From: Paraescarpia echinospica
Taxonomy: Eukaryota > Annelida > Polychaeta > Sabellida > Siboglinidae
NCBI GenBank assembly: GCA_020002185.1
Contig: CM034539.1
Location: 32,321,551-32,385,550, forward strand
Direction: 5' to 3'
Length of the DNA stretch: 64,000 nucleotides
In this document: one piece after another, positions 19,906-64,000 of the stretch
Numbering within the stretch: the stretch's first letter is position 1
How the letters are laid out: each line of letters opens with the position of its first letter
Translations under genes and position numbers: made by a program
Notes under the pieces: model-generated
Databases searched by the model: none
What the model was told of the DNA's origin: nothing
What the model saw: only the letters and a program-made list of their open reading frames with translations

Positions 19906-19990
19906 GGTGCACGCCACACTAGCGCGAGTTTAGCGGACCAAATTCCAAAGATCTAGGGGGCACAGGCCCCTAGTCTCCCTGGATCCGCCT
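19600..19990. repeat. GC-rich dispersed repeat, copy 2
   Basis: Contains GGGACGGATCCAGGGAGGGT, AAGATTTTTCGCGGCGAAGT, CTCCAATTGCACCTCTTGAG and CTGGATCCGCCTATGAG. It is the fullest of the first three copies and is flanked on the left by duplication copy B. Confidence 0.6.
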
Positions 19991-21075
19991 ATGAGCCTAG
20001 CGTCCACAATATCCATCTACATTATTAGCAATGGTGTATTATGCTCCCTATCGGCATCAACGCATTTGTATGTTTGTGGCGAGTACTGACATGTTGTTAT
20101 TAGCTGCCATCTGGTGACGATCACACATGTTAAAACACCAGTTCGTGCAATCATCTAGTCGTGCTTTTAGCTTCAGTTGTGAAAGAATATATGAAGGGTT
20201 AGTTAGTGGTTCAGCAGCATGATACGCCACGAAACATGCAACGTTTATATTGCTATGACTGACATGTCCAAGTAAATAATAATGCTAACATAGTTGACAC
20301 ATTTTCTGTTAAGATTGTGTATGTAATTTCTACTCCGAAACTTCATAACCATTGTGCATTAAAACAGTGAATGGTATTCACAATTATAATAATTTAACAA
20401 GATAGGCATACATGTACAGCTTACTCAGTAACGATTAACTGATAGCGTTATACAAACACATTGACCATTGTTTTTGTGATTATTATTCCTAAATTCACAC
20501 GTCAAATGATCATGATAACTGGCTTGTGGTGAACATAATTGTATATACACAATGATACTTGCGCTTTACTAATAGCATTAGTACCAACTGTTCATGATTA
20601 GGAAGGATCACTCGTTTGATATTCTAGATAAGATAGATTGATTAGTGAGGTCGTGGCAACACAGATTCAATAAGTGTAAACTACAACTCGAAGCAACACA
20701 TCCGGACGTAATCGAGAAAAAAGTTAATTAGCATGATTGGAAGTTAGCATTTTTCTATACAAACCACGCTTCACCAATACACGTGATACGAAAGGTTGTG
20801 TGAATAAATAACATACATTTCGCGCATTTGCGAATCGAAAAATTGAAGCGATTGCCTAGATCCAAGCGCCATCTTAACATATCATCCCATCGGTTGGTGC
20901 GGCAATTGTGGACAGGCCGCTTTACAAATACGCATTTCCAGATTTCGTAACAAGTGTTTAACTATTACACGAGTAACACCCGCTATAATATTACTACTAG
21001 TTGTCAAAGATGCCCGCGTACAAATTAATCGGAAGTACTATTTGTAAGTAGTTGTTCAGTGTCAAAAACAAAATA
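19991..21075. other. Intergenic, nothing recognised
   Basis: AT-rich unique-looking sequence. A CTCF-like string (reverse complement CACCAGATGGCAGCT) lies near 20103. No exon or repeat was identified. Confidence 0.5.
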
Positions 21076-22309
21076 TTATTTCGTAGACAATTGTTGTTTT
21101 GATTCACCCTCGTCGGCAATCCCCTGTCTTACAAGCTTGAAGCACTGAATGTGGCAATCGAATCGCTTCACGTTACAACCCCATCGCTGCACCATGTTCT
21201 GGAATAGGCCCTTCTTCGGTACCACGTTTTCCTTCAAGCACGTCAACTTGTCGATGTCGCAGCCTTCCAGGCACGTCACTCCCGGAAGGACTGATGTCGT
21301 AACGCGACATATCGCTGTCGTGACAACCAACGTGATGAGGACAAACTGAAAATCAGAAATTTAAATATGACATATTTTGTTAGTTGGTTATGTCATTTGG
21401 CTAGTCTCCTCTGTGTATCTGATATGCCCAGACAGCACAGAGCATCTACCTCAGAATAATTTGGTGTTCATAAAATTGAATTTAACCTGGGCAAGAGCAC
21501 CTTTTCTGTAGTTGCGCTGGAATTAATTCCCCGCCACTGTAAGATTTTATGGAACCAATACCACTTTCCGCAAACAAAACTGAAGATAAGTGTATTCCAA
21601 ATGGTATTTCTGTTCCTCGCTTTAGTGATGGTATTTGCGTGTTCTGTTTCATTATAAAACGTCTGAGTGATTATTATGTGTTGCGCTTTTAAGCAGCGAT
21701 TTAAGTCCTATAAACGTTTATTATTAGAACTTATAGTATACTAAAAGTTCTTTTGCACTTAACCCAGACCAGTGCGAGTGTAATTAATTGATGCTTATAT
21801 ACGCAGTGCGACGTCATCCCAAGTCAAAGAATGTGAAGAAAGGCTGTGAAATAAATAGGATGTTGCCATATGATAATAGTTGACATTAGACGACATTACA
21901 TTGTCCACCTTGTTATCATGTAATGTATGAAAGCAGTCGATTTAATAAAAGAGTGCGTCCTTGGTTAAAATGATTACATCCACACAGTAAAACGCATTAG
22001 CACAAACGAGCTGACATGTCTAGTGGATACTGTAGAAAGGTTTGACTTTTTGCGACATTATTCTAAATAAGACGAGCAAAATTTGGAATTGCGGAAACAG
22101 CTCCGAACAAGTGTGGTACTTATTTCTTTGCAATATATATTATTGAAAGCGTCGATGACATATACACACGCACACTCACGCACGCGCATGCACACCACAC
22201 CAACTTTCTCACAGGCAAACACACACACACACACACACACGCACGCACGCACGCACGCAAGGCATCGTACACTTGGGTATATATCCGAGTAACGTACCGT
22301 CGACTTCAT
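21076..22309 (-). CDS. Small secreted six-cysteine protein, two exons, 93 aa
   Basis: Exon 1 (22309-22298) encodes only MKST and ends ACG|GTACGT. Exon 2 (21345-21076) follows a TTTTCAG acceptor and continues FVLITLVVTTAIC, so the joined N-terminus MKSTFVLITLVVTTAIC is a good signal peptide. Both sides are phase 0. The mature part has cysteines spaced C-x3-C-x6-C-x20-C-x6-C-x3-C, a mirror-symmetric pattern. The middle reads VVPKKGLFQNMVQRWG, and the protein ends in a charged Gln/Ser/Lys tail. The two CxxxC halves would suit a disulfide-braced helical hairpin. I do not recognise the family. A hormone, antimicrobial or other secreted Cys-rich role is possible, with no direct evidence for any. 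Confidence 0.7.
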
Positions 22310-22679
22310 TGTTGTTAGCTGTGGCGAAAATACCCAGTCACCATTGCACGCACCTTTGTTGACCCAGACAGGGCAAGTGTTGGTGAAATGATCGGTTGCA
22401 ACAATTTAAACCTACATCTTAATCACGTGACCCTATGTCAAACTTTGGATTGTGTTGTCAGCTGATGATCGAATGATGGGTTCATAACATAGCGGGACAC
22501 TCTAGGGACACTCTAGGGACGCTCAAATATCGTCTACGTGTAGGTGTATAGGTCTACTATTAGTCATCCATAAAATACGCACATGCGTAGGCATATAAAC
22601 ACAATAGCGCAGACCTAATGCAAGTTGCGTAATTTGATTATCTGATTATCTAATCATAATCGACCTAGTGTATGCACGT

Positions 22680-22910
<231 letters not shown>

Positions 22911-25900
22911 TATGCTAAACCTTTTCTCCTAGACGTTTTGTATCTCGGGCGGAAAACTAACAGAGGTTTCTATATGACTTCTCTGTTATTGTTTATAATT
23001 TCCCCGTAGGTCAAGTGTTATTAGCAGTTAAGGGGTCGGATTCTTAGACGATTGTTCACAACAGTATGTGTTTTTTTTTACAATTGTTCGAAATTACATA
23101 TACCACCCACCAATTAGTTTTTGGGATATTTTATGTAAGTGTACACATTCATAGAAAACATGCGCAGCGTTGCTATATCAAATACTCACTAATCTTCGTT
23201 AATTGTTTAACATATCCTGTTCATTCTTCTTCTTCTTTACAAACAATCTCCTTTTGTTAGCTAATTACACTTTGTATGTAAAGCATGATTTCAAAAAAGT
23301 GCATGAAATTACGCTCTAAGGATTTTCATTTCTGGGAAGGGATACATTCTCGTACACCATACTTCCATTAATTCATCACAACTTGTAGCACGCTAATTCT
23401 CTCCCCCCCCTTAATTATTAAACGTAGCAGCTGTATCAATGCCTTCTTTGTAAAACCATAATTAAATAGACTACGTTTTCATTTGGTACCTCTTCTTCAT
23501 ACCATACGAAAAGGTTATTGAAACTCTAACTTAGTATCATATTAATGTGTTCACTGTTTCTTTTAAACGGAAATAAAGCTTACCTTCAACGCAGATGCAA
23601 ATGGGTGCGAATACGTAGGTGTATTGGTGACAAACTAAGAATGGTATCATTAGACAATCAGTCAGATAGAATCCGCATTGAAGAGGAAAACAGTACTGTC
23701 TAGAAACGTCTGGTAGTTAGATTTCAAAGTTGAATTAAAGAAATTGGGAAACGCCTGAATCGAAGTCATGAAGATGGTGCAACACACGATCCAACGGATA
23801 ACTTTCTTCGATAGCCTATACTCCACATAAATAAGTAAATCAACGCATGCATAGCCTACCAAGTCCGTTACAACATTGATTGCTAAGCTGTTACCAGATC
23901 AGAGCACATCATTGCCAGTACATATAGGTTTTGGCATAGGGGATAGGCTTTGTCAATATACCCATACAACTGGTGCAGCTGATCAAAAATTAAAGTCAAT
24001 ACATTCGTCTCCATGTAGGGTCAATAGGCATACGTGCACGACTTCGACATACAGCGCGACATAATATATTAACTGTTGAAAACCCTTAGGCTTTGCCTAT
24101 GAGGAATTTTCAAGAAAAAGTAACTATAATTTTCTCCCGAAATGTTACAGATGAACTCATGAAAGTTTGGTGCCCGAGATGCAAAGCGTCTGAGTGGAAA
24201 ACCATAACATACATACAGACATGCGCTGTCTGAGTTAATTACAGTTATATAGGCACTGTGGCGTGATCCTACGCACTGATAGAATAGTTTACGTAGATTC
24301 GTTGTTTAATTGCGTGCAACAATCACGTTAGTGCGACCTGTATGACCCCGTTAATGCACCATCATGCAAACGTACACGACTGTGCAAATATTAACACAGA
24401 ACACTACAGATAAAACAAAAACAGCAGAAAAGCAACCCTTCAGATGGTCTCAACGAACAAAGTGTGGTCAATATTGACCGTGCTTGTTAAAGTTGCTTTC
24501 TCAACAAGTTTGACCGGATGGTAATTTGTTTCTTGGTGTCCTAGCAATATACGTAGTGTATGAATGGTTTATGTAATATCCACAGTCGCTTTAATGACAA
24601 AGTGTCTGCTGTCGATGAAATGGCCAAATGAAATTACTGTGGTAATATAAATTATCGGGCGGACAATTTGTTTTCAAACCACAGATCATCGGACTGAGAA
24701 TCACTTCAAATAATGCTTGGTCCAAAATAATATACGTTAATAATGTGTCTGATAATTTCACCAAACCTTCTTAAAACGTTTGCTCAAACGAACGAGTTAT
24801 TACAGTGAATACTAGGCATGTTTACACTTTTGCAAATGTCGGAAATGTTATCTTTTTGGGTCTATTTTAGAGGTATCTGGACAAACGTGTGTTCCGTTAT
24901 CTGCATTTAATGTATTGTAGAAGAAAGGTGATTCCATTCGGCAAAGAACAGATGTTTCATAGTGAGAGATAAAATGTTGTTTAAGAGTAGACGTCAATAC
25001 ATATACACATACAAAAATCTACTATGCAAAAACAACTCTACGCACGCATAGGACTACACTTGTAAATGTTTGTTTAATTATACTTTACGTTGTTGGTGTT
25101 TTCCTTCACGGGATGTGATCTTTGAAACCTGGTAAATTTATGTTAACGACGTCCAAAAGTAGACACTGAAATATTTGATTTGTTGTGAAATATTAAAGGT
25201 CTAAACAAACAGAAAGTGGGGAAAACGTCTATAAAATCGTTTGGTGTCAAATGTGGAAGTTAAGAACTCGGCCAGATGAACTACATAGGATATATGCATA
25301 CAAGAGTTTTATGACTCGGAAATTGTGGTTTTAAAAGATAAATCCATTAAAAACCCGTTAAATATCACCTATATATTATTACTGGTCATTGTTGGGAAGG
25401 GAATTATTAATTAATTCCCTCACTCGGATTGTGAAAATACGTGATTAAACATTTGCAAAATTTCCGACCAGTGCTTCTGTGTATTGATAAATCACGCCTT
25501 CTGAGAACACGCAAATAGTTCTGTTAGGTAAACAATATATCATACTGTGTTGTTGATCCGATGTACATACAACGATGCCTATATTTTGAGCTTGTTATCA
25601 GGCACTGTGTGATTCCGTGTTTTGAGCCTTCTAATGGCATTGGAGTAACATAACGCATAACACGAAAATGCCTTGGTGAGTGCTCGTTTCGGGGCACTGC
25701 ACTAATTGTACAGAAATACTACCATGCCCGGAAAAGAGCGCGAACCATAAGGGAGTTTGATGAGTGTGTCAGTCGGCGAATTTACCGACAAAAATATAAC
25801 GATCGAACGCGATAAATTCGTTAAAAATGTATCTCAAAACATAAGCGTTAAACCGTATGGTTTCCCTACTACGCCCGTAGTTTTCATTTTATCAATAAAA

Positions 25901-26024
25901 CCGTAGTGGCTACGGCTAAACCATAGCACTTGACAGGTATGCATCATAAATATGTGAGACCAGGACACCACGGGCATCTTACTTTTAGAAATTGATAACT
26001 CCAAGTCTCTTGACAGTCCCTTTA
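22911..26024. other. Intergenic, no gene recognised
   Basis: About 3.1 kb of AT-rich sequence with only short, unsupported ORFs. No repeat family, RNA gene or splice-supported exon was seen. Confidence 0.5.
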
Positions 26025-26339
<315 letters not shown>

Positions 26340-26659
26340 TAGCATAATTACGCTGGTTTGCTTTATCCCGTGCAATGGGTAGGTAATTCGTAGGGAAGAG
26401 TTGCCGAGATTGAGACCCTCACAGTAAGTTTGAATATAAACGCGAAAACAAGATTTAACTGCAGACACGGTGTCAAATTGTGTTGCACGAAAATCATATT
26501 TCCGTTGCCTAACTTTCTATAGCTATTGGTAAACAGCATTATGATTGGTTTCATATTAGTACGTAGACATTGACGGAATACATTTATGTGGACCACTGGT
26601 GCAATATTATTTTGATATCATAGGCTGGTCCAGGGAGCTTGGGGACACTATACCTTTGG

Positions 26660-26850
26660 AACTTAGCGGAGCCATGCCTGCGCTAGAATGGCGTGCCCCC
26701 AGACGTGTCGAACGTGTCCCCGAAATTGTGAACGTCACCGCGAAAAACATTCAGAAGCACCCGCCCCACAGACCCATTCGGCTACCAGGGTTTTTGGCGA
26801 GCCTCAACGGAGGTTTACCCCCGTAGACTACCCTTTCTGCAACCGCCCCT
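26660..26850. repeat. GC-rich dispersed repeat, copy 3 (partial)
   Basis: Shares GTAGACTACCCTTTCTGCAA and ACCGCCCCTGG-type text with 62880-62920, and GGAGGTTTACCCCCG with the same family. The short ORFs here are repeat artefacts. Confidence 0.5.
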
Positions 26851-29371
26851 GGATATTGTACGTAAATAACATTGCATTGATATCACAGACAGACGACGTC
26901 CTCTTCAAAATTCTATCTAGAGCCCGACACATTAGGCATATGTCTATACTCATTATGGACAAATATTTTTGAAAATAAATATTACCACGCGGTTTTATAC
27001 TCATAATTGTTATTGGGTATTATTGGTCATATCGATGAACAGGTCCAATATCCGCAAATCTCCACGTATGTGTGCATTCTTTTTTTTTTAATTAACAATA
27101 CATGTATATATATACAAAAAATAGTTCATAGTGCTCCTGGAAATATGGCGGTGGTAAGCCAATATGCGTGCTAATGAATGACCTTTAGTACTGAACCAGG
27201 AATATATATATACACATGGTGGAGGTAGGTATATGTGAGTTCTAACGGAGGGCATTTAATATTGAAGTATAACATGCTTTTAAAATTGGCTAAAATCGTA
27301 GATCTGGAAAAGGTTTACAATATGGGGTACGTATTGAAATTGTCGTGAAAAAATGGTACGACGAAGGAGAACTCTTTTATGTCTGCGGGAGGGAGAATCA
27401 TTGAACCCCATCATAGCCTATGGACCTGTTCTTTGCCTGACATTTTAATAATATATTCGAGTGTGTCTGTTGTGTCTTTTTTTAGTGCAAATATTTGAAA
27501 ATGAAATCAACAAATGAAAATGTTCATTCCCAACAGCTGTATCAAACAATTTTTTTGGCGATTATCTCGCGGGCCTGCTGCAAACTGTCCGCTGGCCAAA
27601 TTTGTTGCCCACCTCAGAGTCAGAGTTTTCGGAAACCTATAATTGTCAATACGGTCTCAACAGGGTCTAAGTCAGGCGTTTCTTTCTTTTGTTGACATTG
27701 CTGTTGAACCGCGCTTAGATGAAAATCAACACACTCACTAGAACACAAATCAATCAGATGCGCGCCAATGATAAATTCTCTCAATTCCGTTGGCTGTTTT
27801 GCGCGTTTTACAACTGCGACTGCCAAATCTGAAGTGGCAGCCATATAGGGCAATGCATAAGTGGCTGTCTCATAAGTTTCGTATTGATTCAAACCACCAC
27901 CGACCCCCGCAATAGTGATGTGGGACCTGCCATTTTGAAAAACCCAAAATGGCTTCTAAAACCACAACCAATAGCCGCATAGTTCAACATGTGTGGCATG
28001 GTTGCCGAGATATTACCACCATGCTGCCCGGTTTCGATATCCGCAGTAGCGTCAATATGATTTAATACATGTTTCACTCGATAGGCGGCGCCATTGTTGC
28101 GATATATTTCCCCCGCTATTCATGTCGACAACCATCCTGCCACCTATCCATGCGTAATAATGTGCGTATTAAAATTGTATTCCGAACTTCCGCGACCGCC
28201 CCTCACTATAGAGACATCGTAAGCATGTTTACAAGAGACTGGAGTGTTTGTTCGACATATGAAGACAATTGTCTGGCGTGAGTGTAAAGACAATGTGAAC
28301 AACGACTACTTGATTCCAAGGATAAGTGATGGCATGTCTTGAATACCGCGTTCAAGAGCGAGCATCCATCGTACGTTACGCTATATATACGTCATCACCA
28401 TCGATAAAGTCATTACGTCACGTCTTTGTTTTTTTTATCTCAGTTCGTTTTTCATTATATTCTGGAATATCCTGCATTGGCAACTATTCGATAACAATTA
28501 TTTACATTTATATTTCAGAGTAAGACCGAATGTACTTACACTGAGCCAACTATTCAATATTAAACAATTGTCTAAACTAGCCAAATTTATTAAATATATA
28601 ATGTCACTTTTTCTAAATGCCATTCGTGTAATTATGAAATGTATGTTAAATAATGTGTTATGTATTGGGTAATTAACACACATGTATGTCTACATATTAA
28701 TTTGCAAACAACCCTAAGGTCATTACGCCAATATGGGGGTGTGCAATAGCAATGCAGGAATTGTATGTGTGTCTGCCCACCTATGTTATATATTATATTT
28801 GTTGCATTTAACTTTTGAAAAGTTATACGAATGTTTCTTACAGGCCTCTGAAAGGTGTCGGTTGAAACAATAAAATAATGTTTCATTTCTTATTAATTTT
28901 GTCTTTGCTTATAGGACCTACGACACACCAAAAACGCGTCATCCAAAGGCTTGACCACCGATTACAATCGACAGGAGTGCTTGGTGTATCAACGGTATTA
29001 AACTCTCCGTTATATCCTGGTGTTTATTTTAGTAACCATGTCGAAATTTTATGTATTGCGTAACAGCAACTCTAAAATAAACTAACAAAATGTGTAAATC
29101 CGCAAGTTGATCCACTCCATCCTACGAGTAGCCTCCTATTGTATCTTGAACTCATGCACCGGCGTGTGGTTTTATACGTATATCAGAAAATACATTTTAT
29201 CAAAGCCGCCTTAGGTTATAGTAGATAACCTACGTTATCCATGTTCTTGGGTTGTATTTCCATTTCTGCCTCATCAACAACATTGAAGTTAATTACACGT
29301 TCAAAACCGTCTACACGTTAAACGCTCCTTACTGCCATAATGTAAACATCACTATATTCTAGGAGGAAATG
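26851..29371. other. Intergenic, no gene recognised
   Basis: AT-rich, with a few short ORFs (for example a 90-codon minus ORF at 27620-27892) that lack recognisable domains, signal peptides or splice context. Confidence 0.5.
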
Positions 29372-29760
29372 GGTCCGTGTGTATACCGTCTTTCCATTTT
29401 GAAATTTGCGAACGAAAAAGCAAACGATGTTCGTTTTCATATTTGAAGTACGAAAAACGAATACAATCTACTATTCTGGTCCGTGTATATGGAAATCCGT
29501 GTGTATTTCTAATACATGTTAGAAAAACGAAATAACGATAAAACAAGCGCTGTAGTCGTATTTCATTTTCCGTTCTGATGCAGTGAAAACGAAAAACGGT
29601 TTATTTTATCGTTATTTTGTTTTTCTAACATGTATTAGAAATACCGCGAATAGTCGATTGTATTCGTTTTTCATACTTCAAATATGAAAACGAAAAACAG
29701 TTTGCTTTTTTACTTTTTCGTTCACAAATTTCAAAAGGAAAAACGGTATATACACGGACC
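29372..29760. mobile_element. 389-bp foldback (long inverted repeat) element
   Basis: The left arm begins GGTCCGTGTGTATACCG and the right arm ends CGGTATATACACGGACC. The arms (about 29372-29546 and 29605-29760) are reverse complements with some mismatches, including TTCTAATACATGTTAGAAAA against its complement. The left arm has an extra piece at 29479-29505 that repeats the terminal motif GGTCCGTGTATA. The loop is about 60 bp. It is probably a foldback-type MITE; a transcript would form a long hairpin. Confidence 0.8.
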
Positions 29761-30895
29761 GAACTGGACGACGAAACCGTGCATGATTCACACCGAGTAG
29801 TAGAAAGTTTCTTCCTTGGATGGACGGATGCCTACCCGTAAATGACATTTGACGTGCAATAATACATTTTATTTCAAAAATTGTACTACTGTGGAATCTA
29901 AATGCAGCCCTATATATTTCAGGTAAAGCAGTATTACATATTTTTTATTTCAAGTACATCATTCAATTGTGCTATTTACACATAGTATTAACTATGATTA
30001 CAAACGGAGGACACACCAACTGGCATTATTTAATTATATAAAATCGACAAAAACGGTACTATGTCCGAACAGAAATTGCGGTGATAATGACGAAATAGAT
30101 GATTACAAAATCAACAAAAACATGTCTGAGAAAAGATAATTATGTTTTGGTATCCTCTGAGTAACCAACCTCCACATGACTTTTGATTCCAACACGTATT
30201 GAAGCAGTAATGATCATAACATGTAGGAAACCAAAATAAAAAAGAAAATATTTTGATTATTTTACAAACCAGTTGAATTTTCACATCGCATGAGTGCGTA
30301 TCGTTTATAAGTTAAGTAGCCTATTTATAAATCTGACACATGATTAGAGTTATCGTAGACAAAACGGCAGATATGTTGGAACGCAATCATTCCAAATTTG
30401 GTGACGTTTCTAGCCGAACGCTGCCTTCATTTGTTGTAGCAGTTGCTACCCACGCGATCAAATTTTCACGTAGTAATGTCTCCACTAATAACGACATATT
30501 TAAAACACGTGTTGCGTGTATGATGTATATACTCGAACATGCCGAAAGAAAAGTAGTAATATTTAGTGCAATCTACACCTGTCGGTACCGCGTATATCTG
30601 TCTTTCATCATTGTACTTTTGTTAGCTGGGATGTTTGATAGTATCCGCTCGTTTTATAACGAAAGCATGGTCTTTCCTGCTGTGAGCAGAGCGAATACCA
30701 TCGAGTCAACTGCTCTAGTTAAAGCTGTTGTCTGTTCTGTTTCCCTGGAATCATCGATGTATGAAACCGTTTGATGGAACTTCGCTGAATCAATTATCTT
30801 GAACGTAGGAACCAGGCGAAAGCGTCGCAGGTCAAACGGCTTTACGGTACCTCGCAATACTGTCAATACAGTGTGTTTAGAAATTGACCGTTATA
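29761..30895. other. Downstream flank of KDM2, no gene recognised
   Basis: Holds a 144-codon plus ORF (30340-30774) with no recognisable domain or splice context; I do not call it. Confidence 0.4.
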
Positions 30896-30947
30896 TTTAT
30901 TTCGGGCTTATTAAAAGCAATTTAAGGGGCAGTACACCTTCAACGTA

Positions 30948-30953
30948 TTTATT
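30948..30953 (-). terminator. KDM2 poly(A) signal AATAAA (proximal)
   Basis: AATAAA on the minus strand, 58 nt after the KDM2 stop codon. A second AATAAA lies at 30896-30901. Either would give a very short 3' UTR. Confidence 0.5.
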
Positions 30954-31010
30954 CTAGCATTAAGAACATTATATTAAAAGATATATATTTTTAATGAACA
31001 CGAGTCTTTG

Positions 31011-62262
<31,252 letters not shown>

Positions 62263-62360
62263 GTCTTAGCACATTCTCCGATCGTCACAACGCGAATGCA
62301 ACCTCCGAATGTTTGTAAACTGGGTGATATTTGGGTAACCGTAACGCTACAAACTTGTGC

Positions 62361-62370
62361 GCCGCCATTT
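62361..62370 (-). promoter_or_regulatory. YY1-like site in the KDM2 promoter region
   Basis: GAAATGGCGGC on the minus strand, about 100 nt upstream of the KDM2 ATG, matches the AAnATGGCGGC class of YY1 motifs often placed just downstream of start sites. The surrounding sequence is CpG-containing and lacks a clear TATA box. Confidence 0.4.
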
Positions 62371-62397
62371 CTTTGTGCCCGGTCGCCACCGGCAGGC

Positions 62398-62416
62398 GAT
62401 GAATATGCCACCTAGC
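62398..62416 (-). promoter_or_regulatory. CTCF-like motif (reverse)
   Basis: GCCACCTAGCGG on plus, i.e. CCGCTAGGTGGCATATT on minus, identical over at least 17 nt to the site at 59262 and facing it. It lies about 140 nt upstream of the KDM2 ATG. Confidence 0.35.
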
Positions 62417-62729
62417 GGATTACCAACGTTGTTCTCATTGATATCCAGGTAGGGCGAACATACCTGTCGCACGATGACCGGGGGCCCACGAAAATAGCCG
62501 AGCATATTTTTGTGGACTGAATATTCCCGAAACCAGGTTAGCAAAACATGATTTGGCCGCCCAATGACGGCTAGTGCACAAGTTTCATTGGTAGGCCTAC
62601 TTCATTGGTCCAATTAGTTTTGCCAGCTAGGAATAATCATGATGTATATAGGACCTTACATGTTTGAATGTTTAACATATATCACAAAGGAGTTACTATA
62701 TAACTTGCTTTAAAGGAGAAACATCTTCA

Positions 62730-63720
62730 ACAGCACCCCTCCCCCATCTTCCGATGATATTCATGATCCGACAGCGAAATCGTGCTGTAGCTCCGGCCCA
62801 TGCAGTTCACAATATTGATTTCGTTCCGGCGCCAGTGGACGTTTTTGGGCAAGCCTGAAGGGGGTGCTGTTGGAGGTTTTGCCCCCCAGACTACCCTCTC
62901 TGGATCCGCCCCTGGGTCTACCTATGTCCCACGAAAGTGCTGGATGCCTATCGGTTGCACGGGAACGAAATTCATACTGGGGTGCTACCGGAGCTTCAGC
63001 ACCACTGAAAAATGTTCGCCGCCGCATATCTTTCTTTACATCTTCCTTCACCCTGCGAATGTCTCGGTTGGCTCGTCTGTGACATCGGAAGACGGGGGGG
63101 AGGAGGGGGAGGTGCTGTTGGAAATGTTTCGTTGCTGCGCCGCTGTAACTTCAGCTCCTCCACTGTCTCGGCTGTGAACCCATGACGTCCGAACACGGTG
63201 GGAGACAGTGCCGTTTAAAATGTTATTTTATACGTCGCGCCGCTGCTGTCAATTTACCTTCTCTAGTTTCTCTTCGCTGTCTCGGCTAAAATGATTCCAT
63301 CCGAAGACGGGGAGAATGCTTTGGAATTTTTTTTCGCAGCTTATTACTGGGAGGGGGGCAGAAAACCATATGTAAACCCTCCAATTGCACGCACCTTTCA
63401 CAATCGACACAAATACACATTAATCGTCTCATCAAGTGTACATTTCCACCCGCCGTTGACGCTCGCCACAAAAACAAACATCCACGCTCACACTTAATCG
63501 GGGGCAGAACCATATGTCTATCCCCCGGACAAATTCCAGGGGCCGCTGCCTCCCCCCTGTTCCTGAGCCTATGGTGCTTATGGCCCACGAATATCTTAAT
63601 CCGCTACTGCATGGTTGTACTCAACTGTTGAGAGTCACAAAAACAAACACTCCAACAGCATCCCTCCCCGTCTCCCGAAGTCCTGTGAAGCGGATACTTA
63701 CAATACATCTCGAGTCTGTC
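62730..63720. repeat. GC-rich dispersed repeat, copy 4 (compound)
   Basis: Repeated family blocks: GGGGGTGCTGTTGGAGGTTT, CCAGACTACCCTCTCTGGAT, CCGCCCCTGG and, twice, GAAGACGGGG with CTGTCTCGGCT. Several overlapping short ORFs arise from the GC content. It lies upstream of the KDM2 promoter. Confidence 0.6.
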
Positions 63721-64000
63721 GGGTTTTGAAAGTCAGAAGTTGGCAGGTATACCAGAGGCAGAGGTAAAGAATTGACATAACTTTTCACTATTACCAAAAA
63801 CCTCTAAATGTTTTATATTTTCGAACAAACGATAGCAGCCTTCAAGTTTCACGATGTTTTGAGCAAATTCTAAACATATCAAGATCGCTGATCCTCTGCA
63901 CTCAACTTTCCAGAAACCTCCGTCACGAAGACTTGCATATATCGATCCTACGGTGCAAATGACACGGCTGTTGGCAAACAGTATGATCAGCCGATATACG

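Noticed and set aside
23662..23862. 66-codon minus ORF with a hydrophobic stretch
   Set aside because: No recognisable homology or splice context; length expected by chance in AT-rich DNA.
30340..30774. 144-codon plus-strand ORF downstream of KDM2
   Set aside because: The longest open frame in a gap, but no domain, no splice sites used, and composition like the surrounding DNA.
62800..63588. Overlapping ORFs of 65-125 codons on both strands
   Set aside because: They lie inside the GC-rich dispersed repeat, where stop codons are rare; no protein motif.

Overview
This window is animal nuclear DNA: split genes with GT-AG introns, large microsatellites, minisatellites, and LINE, SINE and DNA-transposon remains. 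The domain content (a single KDM2 gene and a secreted vWD/C8 protein) and the TE mix suggest an invertebrate bilaterian, probably marine. I cannot name the species. All exon models below were built by eye from reading frame, splice consensus, intron phase and family conservation.

Layout. (1) 1-8053, minus strand: most of a secreted multi-exon gene with a signal peptide, Cys-rich modules, a von Willebrand factor type D domain and the start of a C8 domain. It runs off the left edge. Its introns hold a 313-bp (TG)n tract and a 1.2-kb array of 21-bp repeats. (2) 8-21 kb: gene-poor. It holds a direct duplication of about 1.7 kb, whose two copies flank a nearly full-length LINE of about 5.2 kb with ORF1 and ORF2, each broken at an A-run. 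(3) 21076-22309, minus: a two-exon gene for a 93-aa secreted peptide with six cysteines in mirror-symmetric spacing. (4) 22.3-31 kb: microsatellites, a TA-flanked MITE and a 389-bp foldback element; no convincing gene. (5) 31011-62262, minus: one complete KDM2 (JmjC-CXXC-PHD-F-box-LRR) histone demethylase gene with 17 coding exons. The exon lengths sum to 3642 nt, giving 1213 aa, and every junction is phase-consistent.

The KDM2 introns are crowded. They contain a 2.3-kb satellite of 40-bp units with a partly dimeric higher-order pattern, and at least five copies of a tRNA-headed SINE, three of which end 13-18 nt before a 3' splice site. They also contain an apparently intact 2.9-kb piggyBac transposon with TTAA duplications, terminal repeats and its own intron, inserted into an older LINE 3' UTR. 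Two further TIR elements, two MITEs, a LINE endonuclease remnant and an AGGTCA-rich diverged repeat complete the set. (6) 62.3-64 kb: the KDM2 promoter region, then a GC-rich dispersed repeat also seen at 12, 19.7 and 26.7 kb.

Functionally, KDM2 is a nuclear H3K36 demethylase recruited to unmethylated CpG DNA. The two smaller genes encode secreted proteins and show no evident functional link to it.
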